Of a stretch of DNA of 64,000 nt, positions 57,674 through 64,000 are shown one piece after another. The notes under the pieces are model-generated. The model was not told the origin of the DNA, did not search any database, and worked only from the letters and a program-made list of their open reading frames with translations. A program made the position numbers and the translations under genes. Positions within the stretch are counted from its first letter, which is position 1. Every line of letters starts with the position of its first letter. The stretch comes from Oscillospiraceae bacterium (GTDB lineage: Bacteria > Bacillota > Clostridia > Oscillospirales > Oscillospiraceae), in NCBI GenBank assembly GCA_017398625.1, contig JAFQFP010000031.1:1-64000 (forward strand). Direction: 5' to 3'.

Positions 57674-60202
57674 ATGCAACCGAATACCTGTATCGGTCTG
57701 CTTGCCCATGTGGACGCGGGTAAGACCACCCTTTCGGAGGCTCTGCTGTACCTTTCCGGGGCACGGCGCTCTCTGGGCAGAGTGGATCATGGCGATGCCT
57801 ATCTGGACACCCATTTTCTGGAACGGGAGCGGGGCATCACCATCTTTTCCAAGCAGGCGCTGTTTTCCACGGAGAACCGCGGTTTCACCCTTGTAGATAC
57901 CCCCGGTCATGTGGATTTTTCCACAGAAGCGGAGCGCACCATGCCCATTTTGGACTGCGCGGTACTGGTGATCAGCGGCAGCGACGGTGTGCAGGCCCAT
58001 ACCTTGACCCTGTGGCGGCTGCTGGAGCGCTACCATGTGCCTGTTTTCCTGTTTATCAACAAGATGGATCTGCCGGACACCAACCGGCAAGCCCTTTTAG
58101 AGCAGCTGCAAAGCCGCCTGTCCCCCGGCTGTCTGGACTTCGGCGGCGACAGTGAGGAATTGAAAGAGGGCTGCGCCCTCACCGACGAAGCGCTGCTGGA
58201 GACCTACCTGCAAACCGGCATCGTCACCGATGCCAACATCCGGGAGCTGATCCGTCAGCGGCGGGTATTCCCCTGCTGCTTCGGCTCGGCACTGAAGCTC
58301 AGCGGTGTGGCGGAGCTTTTGCAGACGCTGGATCGGTTTGCCCCGGCGGCAGAACCTTTGCCGGAATTCGGCGCACGGGTCTATAAGATCTCCCGTGACC
58401 CCCAAGGCAACCGTCTGACATGGCTGAAGGTCACCGGCGGCAGCCTGCGGCTGCGTGCTCCCCTTTCCTACCGGAGCGCCAAGGGCGAAGACATGGAAGA
58501 AAAGCTATTGCAGCTTCGGCTGTATTCCGGCGACAAGTTCACCGCCCAAGAGGAGGTCTTTGCCGGAAGCCTCTGTGCCGTCACCGGACTTACCGCCACC
58601 TACGCGGGGCAGGGTCTGGGCATCCAAGCCCAAGCGGCAGCGCCCCTGCTGGAGCCTGTGATGACCTACCGGGTAGGGCTGCCCACCGGCTGCGATCCGC
58701 TGACCGTGCTGCCCAAGCTGCGGTTGCTGGAGGAGGAAGATCCCCAGCTCCACATTTTCTGGGACAGCCGCCTGCGGCAGATCCACATTCAGATCATGGG
58801 CAAGGTGCAGCTTGAGGTGGTGCGCCGGCTGATCTTCGACCGTTTTCGGCTGGAGGTCACGCTGGAGGACCGCCGGATCTACTACAAGGAGACCATACTG
58901 GACACGGTGGAGGGCGTAGGACATTTTGAGCCTCTGCGCCACTATGCCGAGACCCATCTTTTGCTGGAGCCGCTGCCCCGGGGCAGCGGTCTGGTGTTCG
59001 ACACCGTCTGCTCCACCGATGTGCTGGACATCAATTACCAGCGGCTGATCTTGACCCATTTGGAGGAAAAGCAGCATCTGGGTGTGCTCACCGGCGCGCC
59101 CATCACCGATATGAAGATCACCCTGCTGGTGGGCAAAGCCCATCTAAAGCACACCGAGGGCGGCGATTTCCGTCAAGCCACCTACCGGGCGGTGCGGCAG
59201 GGTCTGATGCAGGCGCAAAGCCGCCTTTTGGAGCCGTGGTACGATTTTGTGCTGTCGGTGCCCATGGAAGCCATCGGCAGAGCCATCACCGATGTCCGCG
59301 CCATGAGCGGCGAGTTTGACACCCCCGAGACTCAAGGGGAAATGTCCGTTCTCAAGGGCAGCATCCCTGCCTCGGAGCTGCGTGATTACGCCGATGTGGT
59401 GGCAGCCTACACCCAAGGCAGAGGCAGCCTGCAAGTCAGTCTGAAGGGTTATGCCCCCTGCCACGATGAGGAAGCGGTGGTTGCCGCTGCCGGTTATGAC
59501 CCGGAGGCGGACACGGAAAACACCCCCGATTCCGTATTCTGCGCCCACGGCGCAGGCTTCAATGTGAAGTGGGATAAGGTCAAGGAGTATATGCATCTGG
59601 ACAGCGGTCTGCGGGGAGCAGAGCCTTCCCAGCCGGTGGTGCTGACCCGGAATCTTCACGCCGAGGACAAGGCGCTGGAAAAGGTTTTACAGCGGGAATT
59701 CGGCACACCTGCCACCCAACTCTACCGCCCTGCCGACCGTCCTGCCACGGAGACCGTCACCATCCGCCCTCCCCGGCAGCAATATATCATCGTAGACGGC
59801 TACAACATCATTTTCGCTTGGGAGTCTCTGGCGGAAACGGCGCGGCACGATCTGGATGCCGCCCGGCGCAGCCTGTGCGACAGCCTTTCCAGCTATGCCG
59901 GCTTCAAAAAGTGCCGCATGGTGCTGGTTTTCGACGGCTACAAGGTCAAGGGCAATCCCGGCACCAAGACCCAGTTTCACAACCTTCAGGTGGTCTATAC
60001 CCCGGAGGGGCAGACCGCCGACGGCTATATTGAAGCACTGGCAGAGCAGATCGGCGGCAACTACGCAGTAAAAGTTGCCACCTCCGATGCGCTGGTGCAG
60101 CTTGGCAGCCTGCGTTCCGGCGTGCTGCGGATGTCCGCAAGGGAGCTTTTGGAGGAAGTAGAGACCGCCAAAGCCGAAATGAAAAAATATTTTCATAAAT
60201 AA
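57674..60202 (+). CDS. TetM/EF-G-like ribosomal GTPase fused to Rae1/YacP-type NYN nuclease domain
   Basis: An 842-residue fusion. Residues 1 to about 640 are a ribosomal-protection-type translational GTPase: G1 AHVDAGKTT near 12, switch ERGITI near 55, G3 DTPGH near 77 and G4 NKMD near 131. EF-G-like domains follow, and a TetM-like C-terminal helix VKWDKVKEYM lies near 632. From about residue 700 a NYN (PIN-like) domain of the YacP/Rae1 family begins: YIIVDGYNII, then MVLVFDGYKVKGNPG and VATSDALVQLGS, with the expected Asp residues. Rae1 cuts mRNA in the ribosomal A site in Bacillus. The start at 57674 follows AAAGGGGGTG. It has its own promoter. Tetracycline resistance is not implied. Confidence 0.9.
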   Translation: MQPNTCIGLLAHVDAGKTTLSEALLYLSGARRSLGRVDHGDAYLDTHFLERERGITIFSKQALFSTENRGFTLVDTPGHVDFSTEAERTMPILDCAVLVISGSDGVQAHTLTLWRLLERYHVPVFLFINKMDLPDTNRQALLEQLQSRLSPGCLDFGGDSEELKEGCALTDEALLETYLQTGIVTDANIRELIRQRRVFPCCFGSALKLSGVAELLQTLDRFAPAAEPLPEFGARVYKISRDPQGNRLTWLKVTGGSLRLRAPLSYRSAKGEDMEEKLLQLRLYSGDKFTAQEEVFAGSLCAVTGLTATYAGQGLGIQAQAAAPLLEPVMTYRVGLPTGCDPLTVLPKLRLLEEEDPQLHIFWDSRLRQIHIQIMGKVQLEVVRRLIFDRFRLEVTLEDRRIYYKETILDTVEGVGHFEPLRHYAETHLLLEPLPRGSGLVFDTVCSTDVLDINYQRLILTHLEEKQHLGVLTGAPITDMKITLLVGKAHLKHTEGGDFRQATYRAVRQGLMQAQSRLLEPWYDFVLSVPMEAIGRAITDVRAMSGEFDTPETQGEMSVLKGSIPASELRDYADVVAAYTQGRGSLQVSLKGYAPCHDEEAVVAAAGYDPEADTENTPDSVFCAHGAGFNVKWDKVKEYMHLDSGLRGAEPSQPVVLTRNLHAEDKALEKVLQREFGTPATQLYRPADRPATETVTIRPPRQQYIIVDGYNIIFAWESLAETARHDLDAARRSLCDSLSSYAGFKKCRMVLVFDGYKVKGNPGTKTQFHNLQVVYTPEGQTADGYIEALAEQIGGNYAVKVATSDALVQLGSLRSGVLRMSARELLEEVETAKAEMKKYFHK

Positions 60203-60210
60203 TTCCACGC

Positions 60211-60244
60211 AAAAAGCCTCCCTTGTGCAAAGGGAGGCTTTTTT
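60211..60244. terminator. Bidirectional terminator
   Basis: A 14-bp stem AAAAAGCCTCCCTT/AAGGGAGGCTTTTT. It separates the fusion gene from the converging ABC permease. Confidence 0.92.
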
Positions 60245-60250
60245 GAGGTA

Positions 60251-61078
60251 TTATGGAAGATTCAGCTTTTTCTGCATCAGATGGACCGTGAGGAAATACC
60301 CGATCACCGCCGATGCCAGCACCAGCACCAGACTCCCGATGCTGCTGATGTACATGCTTGTGACCATATCGCCACGGAACACTCCCATCATCATCAGGCT
60401 GGAGATCACAGAGGTACCTATGCCAAGGATCATGGAATAGATGTAATAAATGGCGATGGACATCAGGATCTTGTGCTTCTTCGCCATCACCGCGCCCAAG
60501 GTGATGCAGCCCATAATGATCATGGGAGATGCCAAAAAGCCTGCCACGGAGGCGATGCTGCTGATCACCAGATAGCCTTCACCAAACAGCTCTTTATACA
60601 ATGCGTAAAGAAAGTCTATATCCCTTTCCCGGAGCATCTCAGTGTTCACAAAGCCCTGCTGTGCAGTGCCCACCAAAAGGATGCCAAATATGCACAGGCA
60701 GAAAACAGCCATGGAGATAACAAACCAGATCAGCATATTCAGCCAGCTGGACAGGACGATCTTGTGGGCACTGACCGGCAAGGTAAAGGTCAGATAACCC
60801 TCATCGGTAAATTTATTCTTGTAGAACCGGTAGATCAAGAAGAACTCCGTTCCCACCAGATACACTATCAGTGCCAAAAACGAGAATACCAGCAGCAGGG
60901 CAAACACCGGGACCAGCAGCAGGGTCTGGGTCTCGTTGATCACCGCCCGCTCCCCGAAATAGAGGATCAGCCGCAAAGATACCGTTGCCAGAACGCCCAC
61001 GCCCAGCGCCGCCAGCGAAAAAATCCCCAGCAGCCGGGAAACACTTTTCCACTCATGCTTTAATAGCTTGGCAAACAT
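60251..61078 (-). CDS. ABC-2 type transporter permease
   Basis: A 275-residue permease with six membrane helices. A short amphipathic start (MFAKLLKHEWKSVSR) is typical of ABC-2 exporters of the YtrC/GntR-linked type. It overlaps the ATP-binding gene by 19 bases. Cargo is unknown; relatives export lipids, peptides or antibiotics. No GntR regulator is adjacent here. Confidence 0.82.
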   Translation of the reverse strand: MFAKLLKHEWKSVSRLLGIFSLAALGVGVLATVSLRLILYFGERAVINETQTLLLVPVFALLLVFSFLALIVYLVGTEFFLIYRFYKNKFTDEGYLTFTLPVSAHKIVLSSWLNMLIWFVISMAVFCLCIFGILLVGTAQQGFVNTEMLRERDIDFLYALYKELFGEGYLVISSIASVAGFLASPMIIMGCITLGAVMAKKHKILMSIAIYYIYSMILGIGTSVISSLMMMGVFRGDMVTSMYISSIGSLVLVLASAVIGYFLTVHLMQKKLNLP

Positions 61079-61767
61079 CTGAACACCTCCCGGAACAGCT
61101 CATCCAAGGACTTGCCGCTTTCCTCCCGTGCAGCCTCGGCGCTGCCGGAGCGAACCACATTTCCTTGGTGCAGAAATACAAATTCGTCCAGTATGGACTC
61201 CACATCCGCGATCAGGTGGGTGGAGATCACCACCGTGGCGGCGGGATCATAGTTTGTGATGATGGTATTGAGAATATAGTCTCTGGCAGCAGGATCTACA
61301 CCGCCAATGGGCTCATCCAGCAGATACAGCCTTGCCCGGCGGGACATGACCAGCACCAGCTGCACCTTTTCCCGGTTGCCCTTGGACAATGTTCCAAACC
61401 GGCTTTTGGGGTCAAGATGCAGATCTGAGAGCATTCTCTCCGCCCTCTGCCGGTCAAAATCCTCATAAAAATCTTGAAAATAGTCCAGCTGCTCTTTAAT
61501 GGTCTGGTTATTGCGCAGATAGGTCCTGTCCGGCAGATAGGACACCAACGCCTTGCTGTCTGCGCCTACCGGGCAGCCGCAGATAGAGATATCGCCGCTG
61601 GTGGGCATCAAAACACCGGCGCACAGCTTCATCAAGGTGGTCTTTCCGCTGCCGTTGGGACCTAACAGACCGATGATCTTACCTTGGGGCAGGTTCATGT
61701 TCAGACCGTTCAGCGCCGTAACAGCCCCGTAGCGCTTCGTCAGTGCCTGTGTGGATAAAACATACAT
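61060..61767 (-). CDS. ABC transporter ATP-binding protein
   Basis: A 235-residue ATPase with Walker A GPNGSGKTT near residue 37, Q-loop SYLPDRTYLRNNQT near 78 and Walker B LYLLDEPIGGVDPAA near 150. The signature is LSKGNREKVQL near 131, with Lys in place of the usual first Gly (LSGG), as in many YtrB-like ATPases. The switch His lies in ISTHLIADVE near 186. Its partner is the downstream permease. The promoter is at 61800-61828 and the ribosome binding site AAAAGGAGGG. Confidence 0.92.
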   Translation of the reverse strand: MYVLSTQALTKRYGAVTALNGLNMNLPQGKIIGLLGPNGSGKTTLMKLCAGVLMPTSGDISICGCPVGADSKALVSYLPDRTYLRNNQTIKEQLDYFQDFYEDFDRQRAERMLSDLHLDPKSRFGTLSKGNREKVQLVLVMSRRARLYLLDEPIGGVDPAARDYILNTIITNYDPAATVVISTHLIADVESILDEFVFLHQGNVVRSGSAEAAREESGKSLDELFREVFRCLPSY

Positions 61768-61799
61768 AGGCGAGCCCTCCTTTTTTGGATTCTGCTTCT

Positions 61800-61828
61800 A
61801 TCATAAAGCATATCACCCGATTTGTAAA
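61800..61828 (-). promoter_or_regulatory. Promoter of the ABC exporter pair
   Basis: On the minus strand, TTTACA (61823-61828), a 17-base spacer and TATGAT (61800-61805). Confidence 0.72.
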
Positions 61829-61916
61829 TAAAAAACGGATTTTTAAGCCAAATTTATCTTTTCTTTCCGGCATTTCTCGTGTACAATGGTATTATACATA
61901 CCAAGGAGGATTTGCC

Positions 61917-62375
61917 ATGAGCCAACGATACAAGGAACACGCCGACCCCAAGACAAAGGAATGGATGGAGCGGGCAGAAAAACGGGATCACCGGATAGAG
62001 CACATCTTCCGCCGGGTCTTACATATAGTGGAGATCCTCATCGCCACACTGACCATCCTTGCGCTGTTGGCAGCACTGGGGGTAGAGGTCTACCGTGCCG
62101 TGACCCAGCCCGAATATTTCTCCGATATCAGTTCCTTCCTGCACCATATTCTGACCATCGTTGTGGGTCTGGAATTTGTGCGAATGATCATCGACACCAC
62201 CCCCGCCAACATTTTGGAGGTATTGACCGTTGCCATCACCCGCCATGTGCTGTTGAGTCAGGATGACCCATGGAGCATCGTGGCATGTGTCGCCTGTATC
62301 GCCGGTCTGTTTGCCATCCGCCGTTTCCTGATCCGCCGCAGCGAGCTGAAGGAAGAAATGCTGGAGCAGGACTGA
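61917..62375 (+). CDS. PsiE-like small membrane protein
   Basis: A 152-residue protein. A charged N-terminus (about 1-40) precedes four membrane helices. The stretch MIIDTTPANILEVLTVAITR, conserved in the phosphate-starvation-inducible PsiE family, follows the second. Family function is unknown. The start at 61917 has AAGGAGG upstream, while the longer frame overlaps the divergent promoter region. The terminator at 62389-62418 follows it. Confidence 0.7.
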   Translation: MSQRYKEHADPKTKEWMERAEKRDHRIEHIFRRVLHIVEILIATLTILALLAALGVEVYRAVTQPEYFSDISSFLHHILTIVVGLEFVRMIIDTTPANILEVLTVAITRHVLLSQDDPWSIVACVACIAGLFAIRRFLIRRSELKEEMLEQD

Positions 62376-62388
62376 TCCCTACTATCTC

Positions 62389-62418
62389 AAAAAGAGGACG
62401 CCGCAGCGTCCTCTTTTT
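62389..62418. terminator. Bidirectional terminator between the PsiE-like gene and thrB
   Basis: A perfect 13-bp stem AAAAAGAGGACGC/GCGTCCTCTTTTT with a CGCA loop. It ends 2 bases before the thrB stop codon. Confidence 0.92.
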
Positions 62419-62419
62419 A

Positions 62420-63310
62420 TTATTCCTCGCTGATGACTCTTGCGCCTTGGAATTCCACATGCAGGGGCAGCATCTGCCAGTTCGCCTCGGTGATGGCATC
62501 CAGCTTCTTTGCCAGCTTCTCCTCCAGCCGTTCATCCAGCGTGATGCACAGCAGGGTGGGGCCCGCACCGCTGAGACAGAACGCCGCTCCGGTGGTCCGG
62601 ACCAGCGCCTCGATCTTATCGTAGTCCTTAATCAGGCTCTTGCGGTAATTTTGGTGGAGACGGTCCTGCATGGCGGTGCGCAGCAGCTTTTCGTCACCCA
62701 GCTCCAGCGCCTTCAGCACCATAGCGCCGTGGGAAATGTTATAGATGGCATCCGCCCGGGGCAGCTCCGTAGGCAGCACCGACCGGGCAAGGGTAGTGGG
62801 CAGGTCAAAGTCCGGGATCAGCGCCAGAAATTCCCAATCCGGGTGGAGGGGGAAATTCACCGTCACCGGCAGACCGTTATCCACCATGGATGCGGTTAGA
62901 CCGCCGTAGAACGCAGGCGCCAGATTGTCTGGGTGACCCTCCATGGCGTTGGTGATATTCAAAAGACCTTGGGTGGACAGCTTGTTGCCCCGGAGCACAT
63001 TGGCACCCATGGCACCCGCCACCAGCAGCGCAGCAGAAGAACCCAAGCCACGGCATACCGGGATATGGGCATCGATGTGGATCTTCACCCCCCGTACCTC
63101 CTCGTTCAGAGAAGCCAGCACGGCGCAGTAGGCAGTGTATGCCAGATTGTCCGGCCCGGTAAACGCCTCGTCACAGCCGGTGATCTCCAAGCCGCATTCG
63201 GTTTCCTCAAAGGTCACATCGGTATACAGGCTCAGAGCACAGCCGAAGGCATCAAAGCCGGGGCCTAAGTTGGCGGTGGTGGCAGGCACACGAACGGTAA
63301 CTCGTTTCAT
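62420..63310 (-). CDS. thrB: Homoserine kinase
   Basis: A 296-residue GHMP-family kinase that phosphorylates homoserine in threonine synthesis. Features are VRVPATTANLGPGFDAFG near residue 6, the ATP-binding PVCRGLGSSAALLVAGA near 84-100 and the C-terminal GAAFCLSGAGPTLL near 248. It follows thrC by 15 bases on the minus strand. Order thrC-thrB with no homoserine dehydrogenase visible. Confidence 0.94.
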   Translation of the reverse strand: MKRVTVRVPATTANLGPGFDAFGCALSLYTDVTFEETECGLEITGCDEAFTGPDNLAYTAYCAVLASLNEEVRGVKIHIDAHIPVCRGLGSSAALLVAGAMGANVLRGNKLSTQGLLNITNAMEGHPDNLAPAFYGGLTASMVDNGLPVTVNFPLHPDWEFLALIPDFDLPTTLARSVLPTELPRADAIYNISHGAMVLKALELGDEKLLRTAMQDRLHQNYRKSLIKDYDKIEALVRTTGAAFCLSGAGPTLLCITLDERLEEKLAKKLDAITEANWQMLPLHVEFQGARVISEE

Positions 63311-63325
63311 AAGCGATCTCCTTAT

Positions 63326-64000
63326 TTATAATGAGAGGACATAGCCCAGCATTTCTTCCTTGGCGATGACACCGGTGTGGCGCTCCGGCTTGCCCCGCAG
63401 ATCTGCGAGGTTTTCGGGAATGGGACATCCGGTGACGGTCTGCAGGGTCTGCATCTGGTCAAATTCGTCGCCGTCCATGCTGCCGCCGATGGCTTCCAGC
63501 ACCGCTGCCGGGAATTTATAGGGGGAAGCGGTGGACAGCACCACCATGGGACGGCTGTCCCCGGTCTGGCGGCTGTAGCTTTCCGCCACAGCCCAGCCGG
63601 TGGCGGTATGGGGATCGCAGAGGTATCCGTGGTTTTCCCAGACGCGGCAGATGGCAGAGCGTGCCCCGGCATCGTCGCAGCAATCTGCCCAGAATTCCTG
63701 TTCAATGGCAGACTTCAGCGCCTCGGGCACGGTATAGCAGCCCTCGGTGTTCAGACGCTCCATCAGCGATGCCACCAGCGCCGTGTCCCCACCGCTCATC
63801 AGATACAGCAGCCGCTCCAGATTGGAGGACACCAGAATATCCATGGAGGGGGAGATGGTCTTATGCAGGGGACGCTTACGGTCATACACGCCGGTGCGGA
63901 TAAAATCGGTAAGGACATTGTTGGCGTTGGAGGCACAGATCAGCCTGCCCACAGGCAGACCCAGCAGCTTGGCAAGATAGCCTGCCAGAATATCGCCGAA
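63326..64000 (-). CDS. thrC: Threonine synthase, C-terminal part (cut by the window edge)
   Basis: The last 224 codons of a PLP-dependent threonine synthase, open at 64000. The first codons in the window read FGDILAGYLAKLLGLPVGRL, followed by ICASNANNVL and TDFIRTGVYD, typical of the YrhA/fungal-like (class with about 490 residues) ThrC. The PLP lysine lies in the missing N-terminal half. It is cotranscribed with thrB; together they turn homoserine into threonine. Confidence 0.93.
   Translation of the reverse strand, partial: FGDILAGYLAKLLGLPVGRLICASNANNVLTDFIRTGVYDRKRPLHKTISPSMDILVSSNLERLLYLMSGGDTALVASLMERLNTEGCYTVPEALKSAIEQEFWADCCDDAGARSAICRVWENHGYLCDPHTATGWAVAESYSRQTGDSRPMVVLSTASPYKFPAAVLEAIGGSMDGDEFDQMQTLQTVTGCPIPENLADLRGKPERHTGVIAKEEMLGYVLSL

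Noticed and set aside
57674..60202. Tetracycline resistance gene
   Set aside because: The GTPase half is TetM-like, but the C-terminal nuclease fusion, own promoter and chromosomal context do not support a resistance call.
1..64000. tRNA, rRNA, known riboswitch or T-box elements
   Set aside because: The gaps were read on both strands for conserved cores (for example T-loop GTTCRANYC, T-box TGGNACCGCG) and none was seen; a covariance-model search would be decisive.

Overview
The window looks like chromosome of a strictly anaerobic, spore-forming gut-type Clostridia, most probably Oscillospiraceae/Ruminococcaceae (Bacillota). The reasons are an alpha/beta small acid-soluble spore protein, a DnaD/DnaI-type primosome pair, a cytosolic bifurcating-type [FeFe]-hydrogenase operon, a fused PotC-PotD polyamine transporter, a GC-rich codon choice (by eye) with strong AGGAGG ribosome binding sites, and dispersed GC-rich palindromic repeats. 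No species is claimed. No rRNA, tRNA, CRISPR array, insertion sequence or prophage was seen.

Layout. 1-13,700: DnaD/DnaI-like/YfbR operon (+), thioesterase and YitT (-), a four-gene flavin/redox operon (-), DegV-GNAT and DAHP synthase (+), then a metallo-beta-lactamase-fold gene, a second DegV, MarR and an M23 peptidase (-). Two similar unannotated small transcription units (10,007-10,250 and 11,186-11,570) run against the 3' ends of two of these genes. 13,900-17,860: potA-potB-potCD. 17,861-20,329: a GH3 beta-glucosidase with reversed domain order. 20,395-36,183 (-): the most unusual locus. One consensus promoter precedes a 4,101-residue secreted protein (GH105-like hydrolase, bacterial Ig domains, Cys-pair repeats, von Willebrand A domain). 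It is followed by an 86-residue four-cysteine precursor-like peptide, a hairpin, an HPr-kinase-like protein, a radical SAM/SPASM enzyme, a membrane-anchored protein and a PqqD-like protein. I read this as a peptide-modification (RiPP-like) cassette, possibly undescribed.

36,384-43,900: SASP, MATE exporter, TrkA/TrkH potassium uptake, dimeric glycyl-tRNA synthetase and a lysophospholipid acyltransferase. 44,263-50,522 (+): a six-gene run (acyl-CoA ligase, DUF1624 protein, membrane protein, CCA-adding enzyme, SDR, lipoprotein MBL hydrolase) in which four of the five junctions are ATGA overlaps and the fifth is a 12-base gap. 50,609-56,907: a LysR regulator divergent from a NuoE/NuoF/[FeFe]-hydrogenase operon. 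The spacer holds an LTTR box centred near -64 and a leader with a terminator-like hairpin; a TM1266-type regulator and an ECF-type membrane protein follow. 57,674-60,202: a TetM/EF-G-like GTPase fused to a Rae1/YacP-type NYN ribonuclease domain. 60,251-64,000: an ABC exporter pair (-), a PsiE-like protein (+), thrB and the 3' part of thrC (-), which runs off the window.

How the parts fit: central anaerobic metabolism (H2 evolution coupled to NADH and ferredoxin), amino-acid synthesis (DAHP, threonine), lipid handling (two DegV proteins, acyl-CoA ligase, thioesterase, acyltransferase) and plant-polysaccharide use (GH105-like and GH3) surround the accessory peptide locus. Coordinates, motifs and hairpins were read directly from the sequence. 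Functions are assigned by recognising families without a database search.
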